From the NCBI GenBank assembly GCA_025362495.1, contig JANYGI010000164.1, positions 1-38,563 on the forward strand: a stretch of DNA of 38,563 nucleotides, given 5' to 3'. Each line of letters begins with the position of its first letter. Within the stretch, counting starts at the first letter, position 1. This DNA comes from Byssovorax sp. Its GTDB lineage: Bacteria > Myxococcota_A > Polyangia > Polyangiales > Polyangiaceae. This document shows positions 1 to 8,717 of this stretch, one piece after another. A program made the translations under genes and the position numbers. Under the pieces are notes generated by a model that did no database searches, was not told the DNA's origin, and worked only from the letters and a program-made list of their open reading frames with translations.

Positions 1-559
1 CGGAGCCGCGGTACTTGATGAAGGCCCAGTCGCCGACCTCGCGGACGATCTGCACCGTGGTGTCCTTGGCGACGATCGCCACGATCCCCGCGCCCGGGAG
101 GGGATCCTCGAACAGCTTCAGCGGCCCTATCGATCGCCCCATCTTCGGCGCCCCCGCGCCGCCGGGGAGCGCGCCGAAGATCTTCCGGTCGCGCTCGCGA
201 TCCTCGGGCGATCGCCGGCCCGGCCACATGCCGTCGGGGTAGTCGCGCTCGAGCTGCGTGAGGTGCGGCTCGTCGTTGTCCTCGTCGTCGTCGTCGCCGG
301 GCGCGACGATCGGATTCCCGGGCGCGCCGAGCGGCGCCGTGGGGAGCTTGAGCCGATCCGGTCCGCGCGTCTCGGCGTCGTCGGTCGGAGCGCCGAACCC
401 CGCCGCGCGCAGCAGCGACGGCATCGCCGTGGCGACCACCGCCGCGAGCGACGCGCCGAGGACGAGGACCACGCCCCTGTCGGTCCAGCGCTGGGTACGT
501 CGCTTTCGAGGCGCCGCCGGGGCGGGGCTCGGGACGGCGGATTGCGGCGACTCGCTCAT
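1..559 (-). CDS. Membrane-anchored SH3-like domain protein, 3' end cut by window edge
   Basis: Reading from an ATG at 559 the frame stays open to the left edge, giving 186 visible residues. A basic, proline-rich cytoplasmic head (about residues 1-28) is followed by one hydrophobic segment (about 29-50), an acidic stretch with a run of Asp/Glu near residue 90, and then, around residues 145-186, an alternating hydrophobic pattern ending in VREVGDWAFIKYRGS. That last piece resembles the core of a bacterial SH3-type domain, in which a tryptophan follows a short turn. Such domains often bind peptidoglycan or peptides outside the membrane. The gene lies 46 bases downstream of the FGE-like gene on the same strand, so it may be the last gene of that operon. 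Function is not known; the SH3 reading rests on a short truncated match. Confidence 0.7.
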   Translation of the reverse strand, partial: MSESPQSAVPSPAPAAPRKRRTQRWTDRGVVLVLGASLAAVVATAMPSLLRAAGFGAPTDDAETRGPDRLKLPTAPLGAPGNPIVAPGDDDDEDNDEPHLTQLERDYPDGMWPGRRSPEDRERDRKIFGALPGGAGAPKMGRSIGPLKLFEDPLPGAGIVAIVAKDTTVQIVREVGDWAFIKYRGS

Positions 560-605
560 GCTCGGGCGGAGGATACGACGCCGACGCGCCGCGATCGACC
601 TGCGT

Positions 606-1673
606 TTACCGGAGTTGCTCGGGCAGCGGGGCGCGCGACGAGTCGTCGGAGGACGATTTGCGCACGGGGATGACGCCGGGATCCGTGCAGCAGCGGAACC
701 CTTCTTGATAGAAAATGTGGTTCTCGTCGTGAGATCGCGTGGCCGGCCGGCAGCGCGTGCGCACCGGGCCCCAGTAGCCGCCCTTGAGGATGCTGGGGCG
801 CTCGCCCTCGTGGCTGGAGCGCGTCCACTCGTCGACGTTGCCCGTCATGTCGTAGACGCCGAAGGGGCTCTTGCAGCGCGGCTGCGAGCCCGACGTCACG
901 CCTTGCCAGAGGCGATCGACCTCGGCCATCGCCGTCGCTCCGTCGCGCGGGCGCATCGCCGACTCGTGGAAAGGGCGCCAGTGCTGATCGATGTCGCAGG
1001 CCGTGGCGTCGCGCGAATAGCCGTACGGATACGGCATCGCCTCGTCGCCCTCGCAGGCGAACGTCCACTCTTGCTCGTCGCAGATCCGCTTGCCTTCACC
1101 CGCGCAGAGGTCGACCGCCTCGTACCAGTTGACCATGATCCAGGGGTAAACCCCCTTCTGGTTCGGGTACTCGAAGCGGTCCATGCAGAAGCTCATCGGC
1201 TTCGTGGCGAGGTCTTTCGAGATGGAGACCCACTTGGTGCGATCGAACTCGGCGCAGCGCTCGGGATACTCCTTGTTGATCCACTTCGTGCACGTCGTCT
1301 TCTGCAGCTCCTCGACCGAGTTGTGGTCGTAATAAGAGTTCGACGACGGATCGAGCTTGAGCGCGCCCTTGACCTCCACCATGCCGGCGCCGCAGGCCCC
1401 GCGGGTGCCTTCGGCGGCGTCGGTCGACTCCTGGCTCTCGCTCGGCGACGAGACGATCTGCCAGTGCTTGCCCTCGCGCAGCCGCCACTCGTGGCCAAGC
1501 CCCTGCTGCACCATCGCCTGCGTGATCGACGCGCTGGTGGAGCCGCGGGCCGCCTGTCCGACGAACCCGCCGAACGACGCGACGCCCGCAGTGAGGCCCA
1601 GACCGAGGAGGACACGAAATGCCACTGCCTCTGATCGTGAACGCTTTCGCGCAGGAGATCCAAAATCGGGCAT
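606..1673 (-). CDS. Formylglycine-generating-enzyme-like (SUMF1/FGE-sulfatase domain) protein, membrane anchored
   Basis: A 355-residue protein with an ATG at 1673. One hydrophobic segment lies near residues 20-42, so the rest is probably exported and anchored. The C-terminal two thirds carries the marks of the FGE-sulfatase fold: MSFCMDRFEYPN, the RICDEQEWTFACEG helix, GVYDMTGNVDEWT and a late GGYWGPVRTRCRPATR / EGFRCC region. True FGE uses a pair of active-site cysteines close together just after the GGS motif. Here only the later cysteine in RTRC is evident, so oxidase activity on a sulfatase cysteine is doubtful. Many members of this fold have other roles, such as ligand binding or modification of small molecules. 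It lies 24 bases downstream of the sulfatase-fold gene on the same strand, which suggests a functional pair. Confidence 0.85.
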   Translation of the reverse strand: MPDFGSPARKRSRSEAVAFRVLLGLGLTAGVASFGGFVGQAARGSTSASITQAMVQQGLGHEWRLREGKHWQIVSSPSESQESTDAAEGTRGACGAGMVEVKGALKLDPSSNSYYDHNSVEELQKTTCTKWINKEYPERCAEFDRTKWVSISKDLATKPMSFCMDRFEYPNQKGVYPWIMVNWYEAVDLCAGEGKRICDEQEWTFACEGDEAMPYPYGYSRDATACDIDQHWRPFHESAMRPRDGATAMAEVDRLWQGVTSGSQPRCKSPFGVYDMTGNVDEWTRSSHEGERPSILKGGYWGPVRTRCRPATRSHDENHIFYQEGFRCCTDPGVIPVRKSSSDDSSRAPLPEQLR

Positions 1674-1697
1674 AGAAATCGAACGCCGGTGCCGGGA

Positions 1698-3854
1698 CTA
1701 AGGTGAAGGCTTCTCTTCGAACGTGGCTCGCAACGCCCCGAGCCGCGCCGTGTCTTCCGCCCTCTCCTTCGAGAGGTCGGTCTTCTCTTCGGGGTCCTTC
1801 GAGAGATCGAAGAGAAAGAGACGATCCGCCTTTTTCCGCTCGACGATCATGAGCTTGAGCGGCCAGTCGATCAAGGCCGCTTTCTTCTGGGTACGAGCGT
1901 ACACGGGTCCGTGCTTGCGGGTGAGATCACCGCGAACGATCGGCAGCAGGCTCGCCCCGGCGACGCCCGCCCCATCGGCCCCGGCGAGCTCGATCACCGT
2001 GGAAGCAACGTCGAGCGTGCTCACCGCCGCCTCGTAGCGGCCGGGTTTCGCCGACTCCCCCGGGGGCAAAGCGACCACCAGCGGAACGCGGATCGCCTCG
2101 TCGTAGACCTCTTTTCCGTGGCCGCTCTCTTCGTGCTCCCCCAGGCCCTCGCCCTGGGAGCCGTGGACGATCCAGGCCGTCTTCGTCGCGCGGGGGCTCG
2201 CCGCGACCGCGGCACGGAGCTCGCCCAGCTGCTTGTCGACGAACGCGACCTCCCCGTCATAGAGCCCCGCCTTCCCCTTTCCGAAGCGGATACCGGGGTG
2301 CTCGAGGTAACGCTCGTGGGCGTCGAAGAGATGCACCCAGAGAAAGATCGGGTGCGGATCTTTTGCGAGCTTCTCCAGAATCGTCAGGGCAGCCTGGACG
2401 GCGATCGGCCCCGTCGACTCGCGCTCGGGGTGAACGCCGACGAACACCGGGCTGAAGTAGTCGAACCCCTGGGAGAACCCGCGCTCCTCGCTCAGCCACG
2501 TGAACGAGGTGACCGCGCCGGTGCGGTAGCCGCCGCGCTTGAGGCGCTCGGCGAGGGTGTCGACCTCGGGGAGGATCGTCGGCCACTCGCGCGCGTCGTG
2601 CGCCGTGTCGGCGAAGCGACGGCCCGACACCAGCGGGGCGAGCGCGCGGCGAGGATCGCTCCCCGTGGCGTAGGCGTGCGCGAAGAGGGTGCCAGTCGCG
2701 GCGAGGGCCGCGAGCGACGGCGTCGTGGCCTTGTCGTAGCCGTAGGCCGAGGTGTGATCGGCGCGGACCGTGTCGAGCGTGACGAGGATGATGTCAGGTT
2801 TGCCGCCCTTCGCCGCGTCGGGCGCAGCGGTCGCGCTCGGTGCCGCGCTCGCGCCGGCCGAGGGCGCCGCCGTGGCGTCGGCGGGAGCTGCCGAGACGAC
2901 CACGCTCGGGGCGCCCGGGGGATCGACGCCGTCGCAGTCCTGATCAATCCCGTCGCCGGCGATCTCGGGGGCGCCCGGATGGCGCGTCGGATCGCCGTCG
3001 TCGCAGTCGTCGCCGCCGAAGTGGGAGCCGAAGCCGTCGCCGTCGCGATCGGTCCAGCCTTCGAGCACGCCGAGCAGCGTCGAGGGGAGGCCGCCGCCCG
3101 CCTTGAACGCGCGCGCCTGGGCCGGCGACGATCCCATCAGCCACCCGGCGCCGAGGAACACGAACAGGGCGAGCGGGACGCCGCCGATCCGGGCCGGCTT
3201 CCGCAGCGCCGCGGGGAGGTCCATCGACGCGGCGAGCGCCGTCGCGACGAAGACGATCGCCCCGTCGAGGATGGCCGCGCGGACGCCGGCCGCGGCGCCC
3301 TCGCCCTGCTCGCGCCCGAGCGTGGCGGCGACGACGAGGAGCGGCACCACGCCGATGGCCGAGCCGATCGCCGCGGGGATCCAGGGCGCGAGGCCGCGCT
3401 CGACCAGGGCGCGACCGAGGCGCACGAGCCGCTGCGCGAGGAGCGCGGCGCCCGCGACGATCACCAGGCCGAGCACGCCGAACGTGGCGCCGGCGATGCC
3501 GCGGTGGTGCGTCGTGGCCTTGAGCACCGCGCCGAGGCCTTCGAGTAGCGGCAGCGCGATGCCGACCCAGAGCGCGATCCGCAGCACCGCGGCGCGAGGC
3601 CCGCCGGCCTGCACGAGCAGATGAAAGCCGCGCCCCGAAGCCCGCGAGAGGATCAGCGCCGCCGCGACGATCGGGACGAGCACGCCCGCGCCGAGCAGCC
3701 AGCCTGCGGGGAAGCTCCCGCCGGCCCCGGCCGTGCGCAGCGCCGTCGGTACCGAAGCGAGGAGCACGACGGCGACCGCGCGCAGGCATGCCTCGCCGGC
3801 GCGCAGAAACCAGGGCGGCTCGGCCGCAGCGGGGGGGTTCGGGCCGGCGGACAT
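1698..3854 (-). CDS. Polytopic membrane protein with MopE-like metal-binding motif and C-terminal sulfatase-fold domain
   Basis: I place the start at the ATG at 3854 (718 residues). The frame is open further upstream, but that part overlaps the opposite-strand barrel gene and has no family character. Residues 1-250 contain six to seven hydrophobic segments. Residues 267-312 form an Asp-rich repeat (DRDGDGFGS..DDCDDGDP..GDGIDQDCDG) matching the MopE-type metal-binding motif. After an Ala/Pro/Ser linker, residues 352-700 have the alkaline-phosphatase/sulfatase fold: LVTLDTVRADHTSAYGY (D361), LFDAHERY (D511, H513) and GEGLGEHEESGHG. The expected C/S-x-P-x-R maturation site aligns only loosely with SDPRR at 399-403 and has extra spacing. 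The metal-binding Asp-His usually seen before GE is Ser566-Gln567. The domain may therefore be inactive or have a changed substrate. It heads a likely operon with the FGE-like gene. Confidence 0.85.
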   Translation of the reverse strand: MSAGPNPPAAAEPPWFLRAGEACLRAVAVVLLASVPTALRTAGAGGSFPAGWLLGAGVLVPIVAAALILSRASGRGFHLLVQAGGPRAAVLRIALWVGIALPLLEGLGAVLKATTHHRGIAGATFGVLGLVIVAGAALLAQRLVRLGRALVERGLAPWIPAAIGSAIGVVPLLVVAATLGREQGEGAAAGVRAAILDGAIVFVATALAASMDLPAALRKPARIGGVPLALFVFLGAGWLMGSSPAQARAFKAGGGLPSTLLGVLEGWTDRDGDGFGSHFGGDDCDDGDPTRHPGAPEIAGDGIDQDCDGVDPPGAPSVVVSAAPADATAAPSAGASAAPSATAAPDAAKGGKPDIILVTLDTVRADHTSAYGYDKATTPSLAALAATGTLFAHAYATGSDPRRALAPLVSGRRFADTAHDAREWPTILPEVDTLAERLKRGGYRTGAVTSFTWLSEERGFSQGFDYFSPVFVGVHPERESTGPIAVQAALTILEKLAKDPHPIFLWVHLFDAHERYLEHPGIRFGKGKAGLYDGEVAFVDKQLGELRAAVAASPRATKTAWIVHGSQGEGLGEHEESGHGKEVYDEAIRVPLVVALPPGESAKPGRYEAAVSTLDVASTVIELAGADGAGVAGASLLPIVRGDLTRKHGPVYARTQKKAALIDWPLKLMIVERKKADRLFLFDLSKDPEEKTDLSKERAEDTARLGALRATFEEKPSP

Positions 3855-4077
3855 CGGGCGCGGCGTAGCATCGACGCCCGAGGCGGGGAAGAGACCCGCG
3901 CCGAGCCGGGCTGCTCCGCCGAGACGGGGACGGCGCGCCTCGCCACGCCAATCGGCGTCGACGCTCCCGTGCGCCCCGCTGCCGTGGCGGAAACCGGTGC
4001 GACAACCTCGGATGGCCGGCGTCCTTGGGGTGGGCCGCGAGCCGCTCCCTTCGAGCGGTGGCCCTGGAGGAATGCAC

Positions 4078-4728
4078 ATGAAGACTCTGGTCACTGGGCT
4101 CGCGCTCGGGCTCGCTGCCCTGATGGGGCTCGAGGCGCCTGCGCGCGCGGGGGACAAGCCCGCGGCGGCCACAGCCACGACGACGACGACCACCACCACG
4201 ACGCCGGTCACCGCCGCGACGACGCCGGAGAAATCCGAGGTGAAAGACGGCTTCCGCCTGCGCGGCGGCTTCAGCCTCAACGGCGGAACCGCCTTTGGCA
4301 ATGGCCTCTCGGGCGGAGTGGTGAGCCTCGGAGTACGCCTCGGCGTCCAGTTCAACCACTACTTCGGCATCTACTATCAGAACACCCCGATGGTGACGCT
4401 GCTCGGCGCCAGCGACGGCATCGCTGCGGGCTTCATCGACTACAACTCCACGCTTGCCAATCTCACGCTGCTGCACGCCATCGACATCGGAGCAGGCCCC
4501 TCGGTGGACTATGTCTCCGTCGCCGGCTGCACCGCGGACATCGAGTGTGGCTCGTCGTCGAGCGTCGCCTTCGGCATTCACAGCCGCGTCGCCCTCAACA
4601 TCGGAGGTCTCTCGGGCAACGGTCCGCGCCGGAGCGGCTTCTCGCTCGGCGTCGACGTGCACCCGATCTTCCTCTCCGCTGGCACGCTCGTGACCATGAC
4701 GGGCGGCATCGGCGGAGAGTGGTACTGA
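4078..4728 (+). CDS. Outer-membrane beta-barrel-like exported protein
   Basis: The start is the ATG at 4078, which has a GGAGG ribosome site seven bases upstream; the in-frame ATG at 4072 is too close to that site. The 216-residue product has a clear Sec signal peptide (MKTLVTGLALGLAALMGLEAPARAG), then a low-complexity linker with a run of about nine threonines. The remainder (about residues 55-216) is made of alternating Gly/hydrophobic stretches and ends in a C-terminal aromatic (GGIGGEWY), both typical of small outer-membrane barrels. Two cysteines near residues 150-156 could form a disulfide. No specific family is recognised. It stands alone on the plus strand, divergent from the sulfatase-fold operon, with hairpins downstream. 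Confidence 0.8.
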   Translation: MKTLVTGLALGLAALMGLEAPARAGDKPAAATATTTTTTTTTPVTAATTPEKSEVKDGFRLRGGFSLNGGTAFGNGLSGGVVSLGVRLGVQFNHYFGIYYQNTPMVTLLGASDGIAAGFIDYNSTLANLTLLHAIDIGAGPSVDYVSVAGCTADIECGSSSSVAFGIHSRVALNIGGLSGNGPRRSGFSLGVDVHPIFLSAGTLVTMTGGIGGEWY

Positions 4729-4757
4729 TCCGGGTGGCGGGCGCCCGCCCGCCCCCC

Positions 4758-4791
4758 GCTTCCTCGGCTGCTCCGTGAGCGCCGAGGAAGC
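4758..4791 (+). terminator. Perfect 11-bp hairpin after the beta-barrel gene
   Basis: The arm at 4758-4768 pairs exactly with 4781-4791, with a 12-base loop, 30 bases after the barrel stop codon. There is no T tract directly after it, so intrinsic termination is possible but unproven. It could also protect the mRNA 3' end. Confidence 0.45.
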
Positions 4792-4813
4792 CCCGACAGG
4801 GCCATGGAGCTGA

Positions 4814-4862
4814 AAAACCTCATCGCGACAGGGGGCTGAATACCCTGCCGTGATGAGGTTTT
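4814..4862. terminator. Bidirectional rho-independent-type terminator
   Basis: The arm AAAACCTCATC (4814-4824) pairs exactly with GATGAGGTTTT (4852-4862). A second inner pairing (CAGGG at 4829-4833 with CCCTG at 4843-4847) extends the stem. The A run on one side and T run on the other give a terminator shape on both strands, fitting its place between the convergent barrel gene and the small lipoprotein gene at 5135-5518. Confidence 0.7.
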
Positions 4863-5134
4863 GCGGTTTCAAGAGGCCTTCGCACGAGGCGCAGACAGAC
4901 TAGCTACAAAGGCAGCTCCTGGCTGCGCCCCTCCGCTCGAGGGGTGCGCCGGGAGCCCGCCTGACGCGGCAGGGGGACGGGGGATGCTGGCTCCAGTCCG
5001 GAGTCGGCGGAGGAGCCAGCATGCGCCGTCATGGACAGGGAAAGTCCACGGGGCAGCGGCGGCGGCGTCGCGGAGAGAACGAATCCACGCGTACGCCGCC
5101 GCCGGGAGATTTCGAGCGCGAGGCTACGGCGCTC
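4863..5134. other. Intergenic region with two further hairpins; possible small RNA or 3' structure
   Basis: No coding frame here looks real. A long imperfect hairpin spans 4910-4962: AGGCAGCTCCTGGCTGCGCC on the left pairs with most of the right arm ending AGCCCGCCT around a CGCT loop. A perfect 11-bp stem follows (ATGCTGGCTCC at 4984-4994 with GGAGCCAGCAT at 5012-5022, 17-base loop). With the two hairpins just upstream this makes four strong structures in about 265 bases. I recognise no RNA family. Confidence 0.4.
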
Positions 5135-5518
5135 TCAGTTGAACTCGGCCAGCACGTAGCAATCGACCGTGTTCAGATCGATGTCTTCACCGCAGAAGCC
5201 ACCGTCGACGTCCGCGCACTCGACGGCCCAGACATGGCCGCCGTCGCAGAAGATGATCGTCCCGTCGTCATCGCACCAGCCGATGCCCTGGGCCGAGTCG
5301 TCGCACGTCACCTGCTCGTAGGTGGCGCCGAGGTCCTTGCCCTTGGACTCATTGCCCTTGGCAGCGCCGACCAGCTGGCCGTCCGACAGCGCCACCGCGC
5401 CCTTCACGCCGCCTCCCTTCGTCTTTGCCGACTTGGCACCACAGCCGATCATGACAGAAGGCGCCGCGAGGACGAGCGCAGCGAGGACGAGAGCGGTACG
5501 GGAGATGATACGGAGCAT
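5135..5518 (-). CDS. Small cysteine-rich lipoprotein of unknown function
   Basis: I place the start at the ATG at 5518, with a GGAGGG ribosome site about eight bases upstream, rather than at the upstream alternative. The 127-residue product begins MLRIISRTALVLAALVLAAP and reaches a cysteine in VMIGCGAK, a weak lipobox. A short Lys/Gly-rich stretch follows. The C-terminal half contains six cysteines (VTCDD, GWCDDDG, IFCDGGH, VECADVDGGFCGE, VDCYVL) spaced as in a small disulfide-bonded domain, with many aspartates. I do not recognise the family. It is a single-gene unit, converging on the barrel gene across the hairpin array, with its back to the kinase gene's 3' end. Confidence 0.7.
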   Translation of the reverse strand: MLRIISRTALVLAALVLAAPSVMIGCGAKSAKTKGGGVKGAVALSDGQLVGAAKGNESKGKDLGATYEQVTCDDSAQGIGWCDDDGTIIFCDGGHVWAVECADVDGGFCGEDIDLNTVDCYVLAEFN

Positions 5519-5691
5519 GATGAAACCCTCCAGAGGGTGGATGACGGGCGAGATCGGTTGTGGGTCGCGCTCGTGTTGCACGAACCGCGTTTGCGGGGCG
5601 GACTGCTCGTCGGCTGTCCGTCTCCACCTCGAAGACGCCGGAGGCGCGGAGTCGTCGCAAAGAAATCCGGAGGCCCCGGGCCTCGCGGGCG

Positions 5692-8631
5692 TCAGCGGGC
5701 GAGAAAGACCTCGGCAGAGCGCGCGAGGCGGACACCAGCGATCCCCGCGTTGCGACCGATGTCCCGCGCCTGCTCGGCGAGGGCGCGCACGCGGACGGGA
5801 TCACCACCCGAGGCGCGGAGCGCGCGGGCGAGATCGAGCGCGATCTCGCCGATCTGGCGAGGATCACCCTGGATCTCGGCGCGGCTCGCGCGTGCGTTTT
5901 CGAGCAGCGCGACGCCCTCGCGGGCGCGGCCCAGCTTCGTCACGCAAGCGCCGAGCCCTCCGAGGAGCACCGCGTGGTCGGCTGGATCCGTTTCACCGTG
6001 CGCGTCGTCGGCGGCGCGCTTCCACACCACGCACGCGTCGGCGAAACGCCCCTCCCCTTCGAGGGCGCGGGCGATCAACAGGTCGGGCTCTCCGGCGCGC
6101 GACGGCAAGCTCGCTTGCAGGTGGGCCCGAGTTTTTTCCAGCAACGGAAGCGCCTCGCGGCTGCGGCCGGTGTCGATGAGGCACTCGGCGCGCACCTCGA
6201 CGAGGAAGCTGCGGTCCCAGTCGTCGGGGGTGAGCGGTTCGAGGAGCGTGGCGGCCCGATCGAGCAAAGGGAATGCGAGCGCGCACTGCCCCAGCTCGCG
6301 GCGAAGCATAGCGACGCTGAGAAGCGCCCTGCCCACGTGGGTGTGGCTCGGTCCAAACGCCGCCGTGGCGATGGCAAGGGACCGTTCGGCGAACCCGAGC
6401 GCCTCCTCGAAGCGGCCCATCGCACCGAGGACCTGGCTCGTGGCGGCGACCATGCTCGCGACGACGAAATGACCTGAACCGAGGTGCGCCTCCGTGAGAC
6501 GAAGCGCACGCTCCGTGAGCATCAGGGCCTGATCGAGCTGGCCGCTCGTGTTGTAGACATCGCTCAAACCCGCGGTCAGGTCGGCGGCCCTCTGGCTATC
6601 GGGGCCGTTGACGCGCTCCACCAGAAGGAGCGCCTCGTCGTAGCGCGCGATCGCCTCATCGATGCGATCGTTCAAGCTGGCGACGCTGGCCAGCGCCACC
6701 AGCAGCACGATGCGCGCCTCGTCATCGCCGCCGGCGCGCGCGATCGCCACCTCGGCCTGGCGCGCGAGCCGCGGGGCCTCCGCCGCTCGAGATTGGCGGA
6801 AAGCGATGACCCAGAGCAGCCTGGCCCGGGCCGCGGCGGCGACGTGGTCCGCGTGGCACGCCTCCGCCGCCCACGCGGCCTCGTCGAGCGTGGCCTCTGC
6901 GGTCTTCAGCTGGTCGTTGCGCTCCTCCATGAGGGCGCGATCGAGCAGCGCCTGCGCGCGCAGCGGCGCGAAGCCGGAGCGATCGGCGGTCGCCACCGCC
7001 GATCGAGCTGCGGCGAGCGCTTCGGGGAGCTTGCCAGCGGCGTCGAGAACACGCGCACGCCCGAGGTCCGCCTCGGCCTCGTCGAGCAGCCGCACGGTCA
7101 TGGCGTCGGTCGGCGGCTCCATCGGTCCGACGAGCGCCTGGGCGCTGCACGAGCTCACGGGCTGGAGTGACGTCACGATCTCGAAGAGGTGGGGCGCGAC
7201 GCTCCGGTCGGCGCGCTCGAGGAGATTCACGGTGCCCGCCAGCGCGGCGAGGCGACGATCGAGGCAGCGCTCGCGCAGGTCGAGCAGGTGCGGTGACTGC
7301 TCGCCGCGCGCGTGCGTCGCGAGGCACGCGTCGACGCGCGCCGCGGACCAGCTCCTCGCGTACGCGTCGAGAGCCGCGCGCGCGGGAGGCCAGGCCTCGG
7401 CGGTGTACGGCAGGCCAAGTCCGTCGAGCTGCGCCGCGATCGTGACGGAGCGCGCGTCGCTCCAGACGCCGGTGATCGGCGCGCCCGCAACACCGCACAT
7501 CACCGCCGGATCGGGCGGCTTCGCGGCCCCGGCGCGCGCAACGACGGCCGCTGTCGCCATGGCGACCACCACCGCGACGGCTGCAGCGATCTGGCCGCGT
7601 CCCTTCGGTGTGAGCTCGGCGAGGAGCGCGGCCATCGTCGCATGGCGCTCCGAAGCATCGACCGCGAGCCCGCGCACCAGGGCGCGGCGCACGCGCATCG
7701 GCACGCGCGAGCCGCGGGGCGCGGGGCGCACCACGCCGCGGCTCACCGCCTCGGCCAGCGCCTCGCGCGTCGCCCCCGCGAAAGGCCGCGCGCCGTAGAG
7801 CGCTTCGTAGAGCGCCACGCAGAACGAGAACTGGTCGGTGCGCGCGTCGGTCGCGATCCCCGCGTGCTGCTCCGGCGCCATGTACGCCGGGGTCCCGACG
7901 CGCGCGCCCGAGCGGGTCATCGCGAGCCCAACCTCCCCCCCTTCCGGCGGCTGCGACGGCGTGTCGTTCGCCGCGAGCTGCGCCAGCCCGAAGTCGCTCA
8001 CGAGCGCCCGACCGCCCTCGGTCACCAGCACGTTGTCCGGCTTGAAATCACGATGAACGATCCCCGCCGCGTGCGCCGCCGCGAGGCCCCGGCCTGCTTG
8101 CACGAACAGGTCGAGCACGGCGCGCCACCCCGGTCGCCGCTCGCGCAGCAGCGCCGCCAGCGTCCCGCCCGTCACGAGCTCCATCGCGATCACCACGTCG
8201 TCGTCGATCACCGCGGCGTCGAACACGGTGACCACATTGGGGTGCGCGAGCCGCGCGATCGCCTGGGCCTCACGGAGCAGCCGCGCCTTCACCTGCGGCG
8301 CCCGCAGCGCCAGATCGCGGCGCAGCAGCTTGAGCGCCACCCGCCGGTCGAGGCGCTGATCGTGTGCTGCGTACACGATCCCCATGCCGCCCGCCCCGAG
8401 CTGGTGCAGCAGCGTGTAGCGCCCGAGCCGCGCGCCCGACGGCAGCGCCCGGACGGCGCTCGGCGCGACGTCGCTCGAGACGTCGACGGGGCTCGCCGCA
8501 CGCCCGACCTCGGCCACCACCTCGCGGCACATCGTGCAGCAGTCGAGGTGCTCTTCCAGCGCGTCGCGAGACGCCTCCGCCACGCGCCCCTCCGCCAGCT
8601 CGAGCAGCACGGCGTCGGCGGGGCAGTCCAT
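5692..8631 (-). CDS. Zinc-finger / Ser-Thr protein kinase / TPR-like repeat protein
   Basis: The ATG at 8631 has GAGG six bases upstream and is preferred to the ATG at 8643 (979 residues). Residues 1-40 hold C3 and H28-x3-C32-x2-C35, the pattern of zinc-binding anti-sigma domains. Residues 71-340 are a Hanks-type kinase with all key motifs: glycine loop GAGGMG, K101 in VALKLL, HRDFKPDN (193-200), DFG (213-215) and APE (252-254). A single membrane segment follows (about 348-368). The rest, about 600 residues, is helical, Ala/Leu-rich and repetitive, with tetratricopeptide character (EALGFAERSLAIA, REALPLLEKTRAHL). This places the kinase and zinc finger in the cytoplasm and the repeats probably outside. 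It is divergent from a sigma factor gene across about 86 bases, which suggests it senses a signal and controls that factor. Confidence 0.92.
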   Translation of the reverse strand: MDCPADAVLLELAEGRVAEASRDALEEHLDCCTMCREVVAEVGRAASPVDVSSDVAPSAVRALPSGARLGRYTLLHQLGAGGMGIVYAAHDQRLDRRVALKLLRRDLALRAPQVKARLLREAQAIARLAHPNVVTVFDAAVIDDDVVIAMELVTGGTLAALLRERRPGWRAVLDLFVQAGRGLAAAHAAGIVHRDFKPDNVLVTEGGRALVSDFGLAQLAANDTPSQPPEGGEVGLAMTRSGARVGTPAYMAPEQHAGIATDARTDQFSFCVALYEALYGARPFAGATREALAEAVSRGVVRPAPRGSRVPMRVRRALVRGLAVDASERHATMAALLAELTPKGRGQIAAAVAVVVAMATAAVVARAGAAKPPDPAVMCGVAGAPITGVWSDARSVTIAAQLDGLGLPYTAEAWPPARAALDAYARSWSAARVDACLATHARGEQSPHLLDLRERCLDRRLAALAGTVNLLERADRSVAPHLFEIVTSLQPVSSCSAQALVGPMEPPTDAMTVRLLDEAEADLGRARVLDAAGKLPEALAAARSAVATADRSGFAPLRAQALLDRALMEERNDQLKTAEATLDEAAWAAEACHADHVAAAARARLLWVIAFRQSRAAEAPRLARQAEVAIARAGGDDEARIVLLVALASVASLNDRIDEAIARYDEALLLVERVNGPDSQRAADLTAGLSDVYNTSGQLDQALMLTERALRLTEAHLGSGHFVVASMVAATSQVLGAMGRFEEALGFAERSLAIATAAFGPSHTHVGRALLSVAMLRRELGQCALAFPLLDRAATLLEPLTPDDWDRSFLVEVRAECLIDTGRSREALPLLEKTRAHLQASLPSRAGEPDLLIARALEGEGRFADACVVWKRAADDAHGETDPADHAVLLGGLGACVTKLGRAREGVALLENARASRAEIQGDPRQIGEIALDLARALRASGGDPVRVRALAEQARDIGRNAGIAGVRLARSAEVFLAR

Positions 8632-8717
8632 CGGCGGCCTCATCGCACGTTTGCCCGGCCCGGAGAAGCGAGCGCCGCTTGTGGCCTCGACCGAGGCCAG
8701 GCAAGCTCCCGGCGATC

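Noticed and set aside
3855-4355. An N-terminal extension of the sulfatase-fold protein (167 extra residues)
   Set aside because: It runs antisense to the barrel gene, is Pro/Arg/Ser-rich, and the ATG at 3854 precedes the first natural membrane helix.
2944-4872. A 642-codon open frame on the minus strand
   Set aside because: It overlaps the membrane sulfatase-fold gene in another frame and the barrel gene on the other strand; its Arg-rich, motif-free sequence marks it as a shadow.
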